From assembly GCF_006715165.1 (NCBI RefSeq), contig NZ_VFMS01000001.1:372001-436000 (forward strand): DNA of 64,000 nt. The letters are read 5' to 3'. The position numbers and the translations under genes are program-made. The number at the start of each line of letters is the position of its first letter. The first letter of the stretch is position 1. Under the pieces are notes generated by a model. That model did no database searches. It was not told the DNA's origin and saw nothing but the letters and a program-made list of their open reading frames with translations. This document shows positions 55,658-64,000 of the stretch, piece by piece. This DNA is from Arthrobacter sp. SLBN-122. GTDB taxonomy: Bacteria > Actinomycetota > Actinomycetes > Actinomycetales > Micrococcaceae.

Positions 55658-55825
55658 CTATTCGGTAACGCCTACCAGGCATTCCTTAAGGTTGGCTGCT
55701 TCGGCCGCGTTAAGTTCGACCACCAGGCGCCCGCCGCCTTCGAGCGGGACGCGCATGATCAGGCTGCGGCCCTCCTTGGTGACTTCCATTGGGCCGTCGC
55801 CGGTGCGTGGTTTCATAGCCGCCAT
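55658..55825 (-). CDS. DUF3117 small protein
   Basis: 55 aa, too short for many gene finders. It reads MAAMKPRTGDGPMEVTKEGR at the start and ends ECLVGVTE, matching the DUF3117 family widespread in actinobacteria (M. tuberculosis Rv1211). The ATG at 55825 has GGAGGGG 8 bases upstream. The function is unknown. Confidence 0.93.
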   Translation of the reverse strand: MAAMKPRTGDGPMEVTKEGRSLIMRVPLEGGGRLVVELNAAEAANLKECLVGVTE

Positions 55826-56058
55826 GAGGAATTCCCCTCCATTTTGTCCCAGGACTAATCAGCCCGGGCGGGCTGTGTCCGCATGTCGATCAGGCCGCTA
55901 TGGCAGGGTGGTGTTTCCACCGCCAAGGCTGCGCACTTTCTGAATGCTTTTGTCCTTGCTTACCTATCATTATCGCGTAATTACACGTGCGTAGCTAATC
56001 GATGGACATTTTCCGGCAGCCGCTATTCCCGGGCTGACCTGCGCTGAAGCAGTATTTG

Positions 56059-57315
56059 TCAGGGCGGGTAATCCCCGCCGCCGGGCAGCTGCGCCCAGGC
56101 CCAAAGCCAGACGATCCACACGATCTGGAGCAGCAGGAACATGGCCACCACGGTCCCCCGGTAAGCCCTGGAGCGGGACAGGAATGCCGCCCCCAGGGCC
56201 AGCGGAAACAGCGGCAGCAGCATCCGGAACGTGCTGGTTTGCGGGTGGAGGAACATCAGCAGGTATCCCATGTAGCAGGCGAACCAGAGCCGAAGTTCCG
56301 TGCCGAGCCGCACCACGGGCGGAAGGAACAGCACCGCAACGAACAGTGCCACGAAAACCACGGGGGCAAGTTGGCCCAAGACAGGGCCGAAGAGTTCGAC
56401 GCCGGTATCGAACCACGGCTTGAAGGGGACCAGGTCCCGGCCCCGCCACACAGTTTCGGTTTTGGTATACGCCTCCGGGTCGCCCGTCGCTGCCCACGCC
56501 GCAGCGGGCCAGGCGAGCGCCGAAACGCCCGCGACGGCGGTGAGGCCGGCCAGTGCCGCCAGGTCCCCCAGGGAATGGGCTGCTTCGTCCCCGCCGCGCT
56601 CCCGCCCCTTCCTGATGTGCGCGATGCCGCGGGACACCAGCATTAGCCCCGCCATGGCGGCGAAGGGAACGCCGACAGGCCGCGACAGGGACAGCAGGAA
56701 CACCACAGGCATGGCCCACAGGTATTGCCGGCGGACTACCAGCAGCAGGGCCGCGGCGAGCAGCAGGAGGGACAGCGGCTCGGCGTAGGGGACCTGAAGC
56801 ACGGCGGAGACGGGGAACGTCGAAAAGAACGCCACCCCCCACATGGCCGGAGCGTGCGGCGCTTTCTGCCGGAAGAGCGCGTACACCACCAGGGCGGCAG
56901 CCCAGCCGGCCAGCATGGCGATCAGCGTGAGCGAGGCGGCAGGATTGAGCCCGGTCAGCCGGCTGAGTCCGCCGGCCAGTGCGGGAAAGAGCGGGTAGAA
57001 GGCCCAGGTGTTTTCCTGGACGTTGCCGCCGGCGTCGGTGGGAAGGACGGACGGGTAGCCGTTGGCGATGACCTGGGCATACCAGCGGGCATCCCAGATG
57101 TTGATGAAATTCCAGTAATCCGGCTTGGGCGGGAACCAGGGGTTGGCGCCCTGGTGGAGCGCCGCGGCCATGAAGATGCAGGCGGAGACCAGGCGAGCGC
57201 CCACGTAGAGGGCACTGACCTGGAGCCACCACGGCCAACTCCGGACGGCGGAAGCTGTTCGGTGGGCCAGATTACCTGCGGAGGCCAGGGGATTGCGGCG
57301 GGCCACCGTGCTCAC
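56059..57315 (-). CDS. Polytopic membrane glycosyltransferase-like protein (PIG-V/GT-C type)
   Basis: 418 aa with about eight to ten membrane helices. The loop after the first helix reads NIWDARWYAQVIANGYPSV, like the WD/WY-GY motif of PIG-V-type mannosyltransferases using polyprenyl-phosphate sugars. Substrate not provable from sequence. The GTG start overlaps the stop of the DivIVA-like gene (GTGA), so the two are coupled. Confidence 0.75.
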   Translation of the reverse strand: MSTVARRNPLASAGNLAHRTASAVRSWPWWLQVSALYVGARLVSACIFMAAALHQGANPWFPPKPDYWNFINIWDARWYAQVIANGYPSVLPTDAGGNVQENTWAFYPLFPALAGGLSRLTGLNPAASLTLIAMLAGWAAALVVYALFRQKAPHAPAMWGVAFFSTFPVSAVLQVPYAEPLSLLLLAAALLLVVRRQYLWAMPVVFLLSLSRPVGVPFAAMAGLMLVSRGIAHIRKGRERGGDEAAHSLGDLAALAGLTAVAGVSALAWPAAAWAATGDPEAYTKTETVWRGRDLVPFKPWFDTGVELFGPVLGQLAPVVFVALFVAVLFLPPVVRLGTELRLWFACYMGYLLMFLHPQTSTFRMLLPLFPLALGAAFLSRSRAYRGTVVAMFLLLQIVWIVWLWAWAQLPGGGDYPP

Positions 57316-57812
57316 AGGCCGCCCTTCCCTTGGGCGGCAACCTCATCGGACGCCCGGCTCCCACCGTCCCCTGCACCGGTTTCGGTGCCAGTTTCCGTGC
57401 CTGTTTCCGTGCCCTGCTGTTTGGTCGGTGCGACGCCTGCCGCGGGTCCGCCGTCGGAATCCTTCTCACCGTCCTGTCCTGCGGCCTGCTCCATGGCAGC
57501 CAACCGGCTGCGAAGCCCGGCCAGTTCCGCATCCCTCGCAGCCAACTGGTCCCGCAACTCGTCCAGGACCTGGTCCACCTGGTCCATCCGGTAGCCGCGA
57601 AGGCCCAGCGAAAAGCGCACCTGCTCGATGTCTCCCGGAGCGGCGTGCTCCGGCAGCAGCACGGGTGGAAGGTTGGCGGGCGGTTCTTCGAATCCCCCGT
57701 CCAGCAGGGCGGGCAGCGCCGCACCGCCCCTCTTGCGGGAGCGCCGGCCCAGGCCGGCCCAAAGGACGGCCGCCACCAGCACGATGGCCAGGAAAACGAG
57801 GAAGAAGCTCAC
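57312..57812 (-). CDS. Membrane-anchored DivIVA-like protein
   Basis: 166 aa. One N-terminal membrane helix (FLVFLAIVLVAAVLWAGLG), then a segment FSLGLRGYRMDQVDQVLDEL matching the DivIVA N-terminal domain, then a short coiled coil, and a disordered tail with TETG repeats (four bases times threefold in DNA). A similar DivIVA-domain protein (Rv1209) lies in the matching M. tuberculosis region. It may act in polar growth; that is inference. Confidence 0.75.
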   Translation of the reverse strand: MSFFLVFLAIVLVAAVLWAGLGRRSRKRGGAALPALLDGGFEEPPANLPPVLLPEHAAPGDIEQVRFSLGLRGYRMDQVDQVLDELRDQLAARDAELAGLRSRLAAMEQAAGQDGEKDSDGGPAAGVAPTKQQGTETGTETGTETGAGDGGSRASDEVAAQGKGGL

Positions 57813-57855
57813 GGTTCCATCGTGCCAGACCGGCGGCCCGGACTTTGGCCGGCGG

Positions 57856-58638
57856 CTACTCCGGCCGCTGCTCCCCGTTAAGGGACGGAGTCACTCCGGC
57901 CTGCAGGACCCGGTCAACGGCTTCGGCGGGATCGTCCACGAGCTGGATGAGATCCAGGTCCTTCTCCGACACCATGCCCTCTGCCACCAGCGTGCCCCTG
58001 ATCCAGTCGATCATCGGCCCCCAGAATTCGACGCCGAGGAGCACGATGGGAAAAGACGTCACCTTGCGCGTCTGGACCAGGACCATGGCTTCGAACAGCT
58101 CATCGAGGGTGCCCAGTCCGCCGGGCAGCACAATGAAGCCCTGCGCGTATTTGACGAACATGGTCTTGCGGGCGAAGAAGTACCGGAAGTTGATCCCCAG
58201 GTCCACCCACTGGTTCAGGCCCTGCTCGAACGGCAGTTCAATCCCCAGGCCGACGGACACGCCGTTGCCTTCCACCGTGCCCCGGTTGGCCGCTTCCATG
58301 GAGCCCGGACCGCCGCCGGTGATCACTGCCACCCCGGCTTCGGCGAGCTTGCGGCCCACCTCCACGCCCATCTCGTAATACTGGCTGCCGGGCTTGGTCC
58401 GTGCCGAACCGAAGACGCTGACCGCTTTTCCAATGTCCGCGAGGGCGCCGAAGCCTTCGACGAATTCGCTCTGGATGCGCAGGACCCGCCACGGGTCGGT
58501 GTGGACGAACTGGCCCGGCCCCTTGGTATCAAGCAGGTGCTGGTCCGACATTTCCACGGCCGCCTGCTTGCGGCGCAGCTCAAGGGGCCCCTTACGGCGT
58601 GGCTGGGAATTCTTGGCCGGATCTGCGTTGATGCTCAT
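57856..58638 (-). CDS. LOG-family protein (cytokinin phosphoribohydrolase-like)
   Basis: 260 aa Rossmann fold. The family motifs GGGPGSMEAANRG and LPGGLGTLDELFE are intact. LOG proteins release bases from nucleoside monophosphates; the Rv1205 homologue makes cytokinins in M. tuberculosis. About 60 extra N-terminal residues are basic and poorly conserved. The ATG follows a TAGCCT box by 6 bases. Confidence 0.88.
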   Translation of the reverse strand: MSINADPAKNSQPRRKGPLELRRKQAAVEMSDQHLLDTKGPGQFVHTDPWRVLRIQSEFVEGFGALADIGKAVSVFGSARTKPGSQYYEMGVEVGRKLAEAGVAVITGGGPGSMEAANRGTVEGNGVSVGLGIELPFEQGLNQWVDLGINFRYFFARKTMFVKYAQGFIVLPGGLGTLDELFEAMVLVQTRKVTSFPIVLLGVEFWGPMIDWIRGTLVAEGMVSEKDLDLIQLVDDPAEAVDRVLQAGVTPSLNGEQRPE

Positions 58639-58644
58639 TCCCCT

Positions 58645-58650
58645 AGGCTA
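58645..58650 (-). promoter_or_regulatory. Putative -10 box of LOG gene
   Basis: TAGCCT on the minus strand is separated by 6 bases (AGGGGA) from the ATG at 58638; the spacer also resembles a ribosome-binding site but is too close to the start. Confidence 0.45.
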
Positions 58651-58729
58651 ACCTCCCAGTCCAGGTATCTCTTGAATCACGATCAGCAGGAACTTGGGGT
58701 GATTGGCGTCATAACGCAGTGTTGTTCGC

Positions 58730-58735
58730 TAGATT
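58730..58735 (+). promoter_or_regulatory. Putative -10 box of leaderless gluA
   Basis: TAGATT is separated by 7 bases from the ATG at 58743. It supports that start over the ATG at 58719. Confidence 0.5.
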
Positions 58736-58742
58736 CGTTCCT

Positions 58743-59498
58743 ATGACTACTCATGTGCCCGGCGATGCCCTCGTCTCCCTGAACGCCGTTAATAAGCATT
58801 ACGGCCAGCTGCACGTTTTGAAGGACATCAACCTGCAGGTCCGCAAGGGCGAGGTTGTTGTGGTCATCGGACCCTCGGGCTCCGGTAAGTCCACCCTCTG
58901 CCGGGCGATCAACCGCCTGGAAACCATTGAGGGTGGAACCATCAGCATCGACGGGAAAGTCCTCCCCGAGGAAGGCAAGGAACTCGCCCAGCTCCGCGCC
59001 GACGTCGGAATGGTTTTCCAGTCCTTCAACCTCTTCGCCCACAAAACGATCCTGGAGAACGTGACCCTGGGACCCATCAAGGTCAAGGGCGCCTCCAAGG
59101 CAACCGCCGAAAAGGACGCCATGGCCCTCCTCGAACGCGTGGGCGTGGGACACCAGGCCCCCAAGCTGCCGGCCCAGCTTTCCGGCGGCCAGCAGCAGCG
59201 CGTTGCGATCGCCCGTGCCTTGGCAATGAAGCCGAAGGTCATGCTGTTCGACGAGCCCACATCCGCACTGGACCCCGAAATGATCAACGAGGTCCTGGAT
59301 GTCATGGTCCAGCTGGCCAAGGAAGGCATGACCATGATCGTGGTCACGCACGAAATGGGCTTCGCCCGCAAGGCCGCGGACCGCGTGGTCTTCATGGCGG
59401 ACGGCCAGATCGTGGAGGATGCCACCCCGGAGGAGTTCTTCACCAACCCGAAGAGCGACCGCGCCAAGGACTTCCTGTCGAAGCTGCTCACCCACTGA
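58743..59498 (+). CDS. gluA: Glutamate ABC transporter ATP-binding protein
   Basis: 251 aa. Walker [10 protein letters not shown], signature LSGGQQQR, Walker [13 protein letters not shown] and H-loop VVTHEMGFA are intact. The gene order ATPase, binding protein, permease, permease matches gluABCD of Corynebacterium, a glutamate importer. The start is set by a TAGATT box 7 bases upstream. Confidence 0.9.
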   Translation: MTTHVPGDALVSLNAVNKHYGQLHVLKDINLQVRKGEVVVVIGPSGSGKSTLCRAINRLETIEGGTISIDGKVLPEEGKELAQLRADVGMVFQSFNLFAHKTILENVTLGPIKVKGASKATAEKDAMALLERVGVGHQAPKLPAQLSGGQQQRVAIARALAMKPKVMLFDEPTSALDPEMINEVLDVMVQLAKEGMTMIVVTHEMGFARKAADRVVFMADGQIVEDATPEEFFTNPKSDRAKDFLSKLLTH

Positions 59499-59570
59499 AT
59501 TACCGAACCAACCACACGTCAGTTCGCATCCAGGCCGCAAAAACCCACGGCCATCAATGAAAGGAATGTC

Positions 59571-60458
59571 ATGAAGGCATTTATGTCCAGGCGGAAATCC
59601 TTCGTCGTGGCGGCTACAGCTGCCCTCGCCCTGTCCCTGAGCGCCTGCGGCGGAGGGGACTCCGGTGGCTCCAGCAACCCCAGCCCGGTCGAGAAGCCGT
59701 CATTCGCTGCCGGAACCACCATGGCAAAGCTGTCCTCCGCCGGCACCATCAAGATCGGCACCAAATTCGACCAGCCGCTGTTCGGCCAGGTTGGCCTTGA
59801 CGGCAAGCCCGTCGGTTTCGACGTTGAAATCGGCAAGCTGATCGCCGCCAAGCTGGGCATCCCCGCAGACAAGATCGAATGGTCCGAGACCGTTTCGGCC
59901 AACCGCGAGCCCTTCATCGAGCAGGGCAAGGTGGATCTGGTCATCGCCACGTACACCATCAGCGACAAGCGCAAGCAGGTTGTCGACTTCGCCGGCCCGT
60001 ACTACGAAGCCGGCCAGGCCCTCATGGTGAACAAGGACAACGACTCCATCAAGAAGCCCGAGGACGTCAAGGGCAAGAAGGTCTGCTCCGTGACGGGCTC
60101 CACCCCCGCCGCCACCATCGTTGACAAGTACGGCGCTGAACTGGTTCCGGCGGCCACCTACTCCGCCTGCCTGGAGCCGCTGCGCAACAAGCAGGTTGAA
60201 GCTGTGACCACCGACAACGTGATCCTCGCCGGCTTCGTCGACAAGGAACCGGATGCCTTCAAGCTTGCGTCCGAGGAAACCTTCACCAAGGAGCCTTACG
60301 GCATCGGCCTGAAGAAGGGCGACACCGAATTCCGCAGCTGGATCAACGACCAGCTGGAATCCTTCGAGAAGGACGGCTCCTACAAGAAGGCCTGGGAAGC
60401 CACCGCCGGTTCGGTCATCAAGACTGCGCCCAAGCTCCCGGCCATCAACCGTTACTAA
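59571..60458 (+). CDS. gluB: Glutamate ABC transporter binding lipoprotein
   Basis: 295 aa. Signal peptide with lipobox LSAC, then the family-3 solute-binding fold (TIKIGTKFDQPLFGQ, GFDVEIGKLIAAKLG, and ANREPFIEQGKVDLVIATYTI split by motif). AAAGGAA precedes the ATG. It is followed by a GC-rich hairpin before gluC. Confidence 0.92.
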   Translation: MKAFMSRRKSFVVAATAALALSLSACGGGDSGGSSNPSPVEKPSFAAGTTMAKLSSAGTIKIGTKFDQPLFGQVGLDGKPVGFDVEIGKLIAAKLGIPADKIEWSETVSANREPFIEQGKVDLVIATYTISDKRKQVVDFAGPYYEAGQALMVNKDNDSIKKPEDVKGKKVCSVTGSTPAATIVDKYGAELVPAATYSACLEPLRNKQVEAVTTDNVILAGFVDKEPDAFKLASEETFTKEPYGIGLKKGDTEFRSWINDQLESFEKDGSYKKAWEATAGSVIKTAPKLPAINRY

Positions 60459-60472
60459 GTAGCGTCCGCCAG

Positions 60473-60501
60473 CTGCCGGGGCCACCCAACGGCCCCGGCA
60501 G
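60473..60501 (+). terminator. Intra-operon hairpin between gluB and gluC
   Basis: An 11-bp perfect stem (60473-60483 with 60491-60501) without a T-run. Hairpins in this position often protect the binding-protein message or cause partial termination, so that more binding protein than permease is made. Confidence 0.65.
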
Positions 60502-60542
60502 TACAGCCTTCAATCCGTCCACGCTTACAGCCGAAGGATCTT

Positions 60543-61193
60543 ATGGACGTCATCTTTGAAAACCTGCCCCTGTACTGGGAGGGTTTTCTCCGCACTCTTT
60601 TCCTGTCCGTCGTCTCCGGTATCTTCGCGTTGATCCTTGGCACCTTGCTTGCCGCGGCACGCGTCTCCCCGGTCGCGGCGCTCCGCGGTTTCAGCACCGT
60701 CTACGTGGAAGTCCTCCGCAACACCCCGCTGACCATCGCCTTCTTCTTCGCAGCAGTCGTGCTCCCCCGCATCGGGGTCAAGTTCGAGCAGTTCGAGATC
60801 GCCGCCATCATCGCCCTCAGCACCTACACCGCCGCGTTCATCGCCGAAGCTGTCCGCTCAGGTGTCAACAGCGTGCCCGTCGGCCAGGCGGAGGCAGCAC
60901 GCAGCATCGGCATGAAGTTCAGCCAGGTGCTCTCGCTCATCATCCTCCCCCAGGCACTGCGGACGGTGATCCCGCCGCTGATCAACATCCTGATCGCGCT
61001 CGTCAAGAACTCTTCGGTGGCCGGCGCCTTCTTCGTCCTGGAGCTGTTCGGCTACGGCCGGCAGCTGGCAAACGCCAACGGCGACGCCGTCATCACCGTC
61101 CTGCTGGGTACGGCGTTCTTCTATCTGCTCCTCACCGTTCCGCTGGGAATCCTCGCCAACACGGTGGAACGAAAGGTGGCGATTGCCCGATGA
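60543..61193 (+). CDS. gluC: Glutamate ABC transporter permease GluC
   Basis: 216 aa, about five membrane helices, with the EAA loop GQAEAARSIGMKFSQVLSLI. The ATG overlap with gluD at the 3' end is 4 bases (ATGA). Confidence 0.9.
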   Translation: MDVIFENLPLYWEGFLRTLFLSVVSGIFALILGTLLAAARVSPVAALRGFSTVYVEVLRNTPLTIAFFFAAVVLPRIGVKFEQFEIAAIIALSTYTAAFIAEAVRSGVNSVPVGQAEAARSIGMKFSQVLSLIILPQALRTVIPPLINILIALVKNSSVAGAFFVLELFGYGRQLANANGDAVITVLLGTAFFYLLLTVPLGILANTVERKVAIAR

Positions 61194-62029
61194 GCTCCGT
61201 TCTCTACGACGTCCCCGGTCCCAAGGCACGCCGGGTCTCCCTCATTGCGTCCATCATCGGCGGCCTGCTGATTCTCGGCCTGCTGGCCTGGGTGGTCCTG
61301 ATTCTCGCCCAACAGGGCATCTTCGAGGCCCGCCGCTGGCAGATCTTCACCCGCGCCGACGTCTGGCGGCTGCTCGGCAACGGCCTGGGGTCCACGCTCT
61401 CCGCGGCGGCACTCGCCGCTGTCATCGCGTTCCCCCTGGGCCTGATGCTCTGCCTGCTGCGCATTTCGGACGCCGCCTTCATCCGGGTGCCCATGCGGGT
61501 CATCCTGGAATTCCTGCGCGGCATGCCCGTAGTCCTGATGATGCTCTTCATCCTGCTGGGCTTCGGCACTTCCGCGTTCATCGCCGTCGTAACCGGCCTG
61601 GTGCTCTACAACGCCGCAGTCTTTGCCGAGATCATCCGCGCCGGCATCCAGTCCCTGCCCAAGGGGCAGCGTGAAGCCGGCCTGGCCATCGGCCTCACCA
61701 GCTACAAGTCGCGCATGTTGATCGAGCTGCCGCAGGCGATCCGGCGTATGATGCCTTCGCTCGTGGCGCAGATGGTGGTGCTGCTGAAGGACACCTCCCT
61801 GGGCTACATCGTGGCGTACGGCGAGCTGCTGCGTGCGGTCCAGGTCATGGCGGACTTCCTGGGCACGCAGTACCTGTTCCCGATCTTCTTCGTGGCGGCG
61901 GCAATCTACATCGCCATCAACATCTCGGTGTCACGGATTGCCGTGTGGATCGAGCGCCGCGGTTCCAAGAAGGCCGCGGGCGGTGTGGCGAAGGCCGAAC
62001 CTGAAAAAGCCAACGCCCCGGTTCCCTAA
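61190..62029 (+). CDS. gluD: Glutamate ABC transporter permease GluD
   Basis: 279 aa, about five to six membrane helices. The EAA loop reads GQREAGLAIGLTSYKSRMLI. The C-terminus is Ala/Lys/Pro-rich and cytoplasmic. It forms the heterodimeric channel with GluC. A hairpin terminator follows. Confidence 0.9.
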   Translation: MSSVLYDVPGPKARRVSLIASIIGGLLILGLLAWVVLILAQQGIFEARRWQIFTRADVWRLLGNGLGSTLSAAALAAVIAFPLGLMLCLLRISDAAFIRVPMRVILEFLRGMPVVLMMLFILLGFGTSAFIAVVTGLVLYNAAVFAEIIRAGIQSLPKGQREAGLAIGLTSYKSRMLIELPQAIRRMMPSLVAQMVVLLKDTSLGYIVAYGELLRAVQVMADFLGTQYLFPIFFVAAAIYIAINISVSRIAVWIERRGSKKAAGGVAKAEPEKANAPVP

Positions 62030-62055
62030 CCCCCTGCAGGCTGTTTCATGAAGCG

Positions 62056-62085
62056 GATGGCCCGGACCTTCTGGTCCGGGCCATC
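62056..62085 (+). terminator. Rho-independent terminator of gluABCD
   Basis: A perfect 13-bp stem (62056-62068 with 62073-62085), loop TTCT, followed by CTGCTTT. Confidence 0.85.
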
Positions 62086-62114
62086 CTGCTTTAAGAAATG
62101 GGGCGCCCTTAAGT

Positions 62115-63251
62115 TCAGGCTGCGAGCCAGCTCTCCAGCGCGGCAAGGCACTTGCGGATGGCGTCGGCGTGGACATGCTCGTTGTCCTTGTGCGCCAGCA
62201 AGGCGTCCCCCGGGCCAAAATTCACCGCCGGGATGCCCAGCTCACTGAAGCGGGCGACGTCGGTCCAGCCGTATTTGGGCTTCGGCTCGGCTCCCACGGC
62301 GGCAACGAAGGAGGCGGCAGCCGGGTGCTGCAGTCCCGGCCGTGCACCGGCGGCGGCATCGGTGCGGACCACGTCGAAGCCCGCCAGCAGCTCCCGGACG
62401 TGGGCCTCAGCCTGGTCCGGCGTCTTGTCCGGGGCAAACCGGTAGTTGATTTCCACCACGCAGCGGTCCGGGATGACATTGCCGGCCGTGCCGCCGTTGA
62501 TCTTCACCGCGTTGAGGCTTTCCCGGTAGTCGAGTCCGTCAACATTGATGGTCCGGGGTTCGTAGGCCGCCAGGCGGGCCAGGATCGGCGCTGCCGCGTG
62601 GATGGCATTGCTGCCCATCCAGGCGCGGGCCGAGTGCGCGGCTTCCCCCACAGTGCTTGCTTCGAACCGGCTGGTGCCGTTGCAGCCGCCCTCCACCGTG
62701 CCGTCCGTCGGTTCAAGCAGGATGGCGAAGTCCCCCTGCAGCAGGCCGCCATGGTTCCGGACCAGGCGCCCCAGGCCGCTCTTCACGGCTTCCACTTCCT
62801 CGTGGTCGTAGAACACAAAGGTGACGTCCCGCTTGGGCTGCGTACCGCCGTCGAACAATCCTGCCGCCAGCGCCAGCTGGACCGCCACCCCGCCCTTCAT
62901 GTCCGTGGCGCCGCGGCCATACAGGACGCCCTCCCCCGGGACGCCGGATTCCCAGCTTGAGGGAACAGTGCCCCGGGAGCCTTCGGTGAGCGGAAGGGGC
63001 ACCGTGTCCAGGTGGCCGGCAAGGATCACACGCTCAGCCAGGCCGAGTTCGGTCCGGGCGATGATGGCGTCGCCGTCACGCACCACCATCAGCTGCGGGA
63101 TCTCCAGCAAAGCGGCTTCCACAGCGTCGGCGAGCTGCTTCTCGTTGCCGGACACACTGTTGATGTCCATCAGCGCCGCGGTCAGCAGCGCAACGTCCTG
63201 GCGCAGGTCGAGGGTGGACACGGAAGAGTCAGGGGCGGTTTCGGCAGTCAC
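62115..63251 (-). CDS. dapE: Succinyl-diaminopimelate desuccinylase
   Basis: 378 aa, M20 metallopeptidase family. Metal ligands in [19 protein letters not shown] and [12 protein letters not shown] are present. With the divergent dapD it forms the succinylase branch of lysine/diaminopimelate synthesis. The GTG at 63251 follows TAGACT by 6 bases. Confidence 0.93.
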   Translation of the reverse strand: MTAETAPDSSVSTLDLRQDVALLTAALMDINSVSGNEKQLADAVEAALLEIPQLMVVRDGDAIIARTELGLAERVILAGHLDTVPLPLTEGSRGTVPSSWESGVPGEGVLYGRGATDMKGGVAVQLALAAGLFDGGTQPKRDVTFVFYDHEEVEAVKSGLGRLVRNHGGLLQGDFAILLEPTDGTVEGGCNGTSRFEASTVGEAAHSARAWMGSNAIHAAAPILARLAAYEPRTINVDGLDYRESLNAVKINGGTAGNVIPDRCVVEINYRFAPDKTPDQAEAHVRELLAGFDVVRTDAAAGARPGLQHPAAASFVAAVGAEPKPKYGWTDVARFSELGIPAVNFGPGDALLAHKDNEHVHADAIRKCLAALESWLAA

Positions 63252-63257
63252 GAAGCC

Positions 63258-63263
63258 AGTCTA
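63258..63263 (-). promoter_or_regulatory. Putative -10 box of leaderless dapE
   Basis: TAGACT on the minus strand is separated by 6 bases from the GTG at 63251. Confidence 0.5.
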
Positions 63264-63289
63264 GTTCGAACCCCATGCCCCGCCGTCGA

Positions 63290-63295
63290 TAGACT
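63290..63295 (+). promoter_or_regulatory. Putative -10 box of leaderless dapD
   Basis: TAGACT, the same hexamer as for dapE, is separated by 7 bases from the dapD ATG at 63303. Confidence 0.5.
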
Positions 63296-63302
63296 GGGGC
63301 AC

Positions 63303-64000
63303 ATGACTGAGACCGCTTCCTCTGCCGTGCCCGAAACCCTGACCTCCAACGCTGATGACCGTTCCGCCTTTGGCTTTGGCGTTGCCACGATAGCCACCGC
63401 TGACGCCACTGTCCTGGACGTCTGGTTCCCCGCGCCGGCCCTGGGTGTTGCAGCGGAGAACCTCCGCTCGGTGGACAACGCTGACGAGGTCCTGACCCGG
63501 ATCGCCGAGGACGGCGCCGATGAGGACCGCGGCACTGAGCAGAAGGTGGTCTTTGTCCAGATCAACCTCGATGAAGCGCCGGCGGACACCGCGGACGCCT
63601 ATCTCCGCCTGCACCTGCTCTCGCACCGCCTGGTCCAGCCCAACACCATCAACCTGGACGGCATCTTCGGCAAACTCCCCAACGTGGTGTGGACCAACTT
63701 CGGCCCCGCCGCCGTCGAGGGCTTCGAACTGACGCGCGCCCGCCTGCGCCGCCGGGGTGCCGTCACGGTCTACGGCATCGACAAGTTCCCGCGCATGGTG
63801 GACTACGTGGTGCCCACCGGTGTGAGGATTGCCGACGCCGACCGCGTCCGCCTGGGTGCCCACCTCGCCGCCGGCACCACCGTCATGCACGAAGGCTTCG
63901 TGAACTTCAACGCCGGCACCCTGGGCACCTCCATGGTTGAGGGCCGCATTTCCGCCGGCGTTGTCACCGGCGACGGCAGCGACGTGGGCGGCGGCGCCTC
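63303..64000 (+). CDS. dapD: Tetrahydrodipicolinate N-succinyltransferase (partial, cut by window end)
   Basis: 232 full codons are visible, with no stop before the window ends. After an N-terminal domain the chain reads [18 protein letters not shown] and [20 protein letters not shown], the left-handed beta-helix and active-site region of actinobacterial DapD (about 317 aa). It succinylates tetrahydrodipicolinate, and DapE later removes the succinyl group. Confidence 0.93.
   Translation, partial: MTETASSAVPETLTSNADDRSAFGFGVATIATADATVLDVWFPAPALGVAAENLRSVDNADEVLTRIAEDGADEDRGTEQKVVFVQINLDEAPADTADAYLRLHLLSHRLVQPNTINLDGIFGKLPNVVWTNFGPAAVEGFELTRARLRRRGAVTVYGIDKFPRMVDYVVPTGVRIADADRVRLGAHLAAGTTVMHEGFVNFNAGTLGTSMVEGRISAGVVTGDGSDVGGGA

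Noticed and set aside
55604..55858. Plus-strand frame over the DUF3117 gene
   Set aside because: The minus strand encodes a well-conserved 55-residue family with a strong ribosome-binding site.
58641..58655. Possible IdeR/DtxR half-site (AGGCTAACCT) near the LOG gene
   Set aside because: Only half of the palindrome matches, and the bases are explained by the TAGCCT -10 box on the minus strand.

Overview
The window is GC-rich actinobacterial DNA. Protein similarity and gene order best fit Arthrobacter/Pseudarthrobacter (Micrococcaceae). This is judged from recognised families and recalled synteny, not from a search. It reads as ordinary core chromosome: I see no phage, insertion sequence, integrase or CRISPR array. 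Genes are closely packed, many overlap by 4 bases (ATGA/GTGA), and many transcription units appear to be leaderless, with a TANNNT -10 box about 6-7 bases before the start codon.

Layout. (1) 1-480: two identical initiator tRNA genes on the minus strand, each with its own terminator. (2) 583-20033: a UPF0182 membrane protein, a PDZ/Lon-like protease, a zincin-like DUF2342 protein, then a DNA-repair cluster: YgjP-like metallopeptidase, UvrD2 helicase, NudC, a phosphotransferase, the AdnB and AdnA helicase-nucleases, an alkyltransferase-like protein and a DnaQ-type exonuclease. From memory this order matches the M. tuberculosis Rv3193c-Rv3204 region. (3) 20034-22846: a polar amino-acid ABC transporter behind a 348-base leader that may hold a structured RNA. 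(4) 22980-35544: nearly the whole coproporphyrin-dependent haem pathway (hemL, hemB, hemD, hemC, hemH, hemQ, hemY, hemE on the minus strand; hemA divergent), with an LLM flavin oxidoreductase and a secreted Pro/Ser-rich protein inside the cluster. (5) 35623-38184: MoeZ-like sulfur-carrier activator, TetR regulator, DUF3107 protein, small membrane protein. (6) 38272-41497: thiamine genes thiG, thiS, thiO behind a TPP riboswitch, with thiE divergent. (7) 41534-48394: RNB ribonuclease, DEAD-box RNA helicase with a long leader, orphan DNA methyltransferase, PHP phosphoesterase, Xaa-Pro aminopeptidase. (8) 48537-55825: general-stress-type membrane protein, MgtE_N/CBS protein, DUF1003 protein, Mrp ATPase, tatB, rseA-like anti-sigma, sigE-like sigma factor, O-methyltransferase, DUF3117 protein. 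(9) 56059-64000: PIG-V-like membrane glycosyltransferase, DivIVA-like membrane protein, LOG protein, gluABCD-type glutamate transporter, dapE and the start of dapD, cut by the window end. Blocks 8 and 9 resemble M. tuberculosis Rv1201c-Rv1234.

The genes serve haem and thiamine synthesis, double-strand break processing, envelope stress control, RNA turnover, lysine/peptidoglycan precursor supply and amino-acid uptake. The most unusual signals are non-coding: the 28-pair palindrome between hemA and moeZ, the possible multi-hairpin RNA before the first ABC transporter, the long uORF-containing leader of the DEAD-box gene, and the recurrent leaderless promoter architecture.
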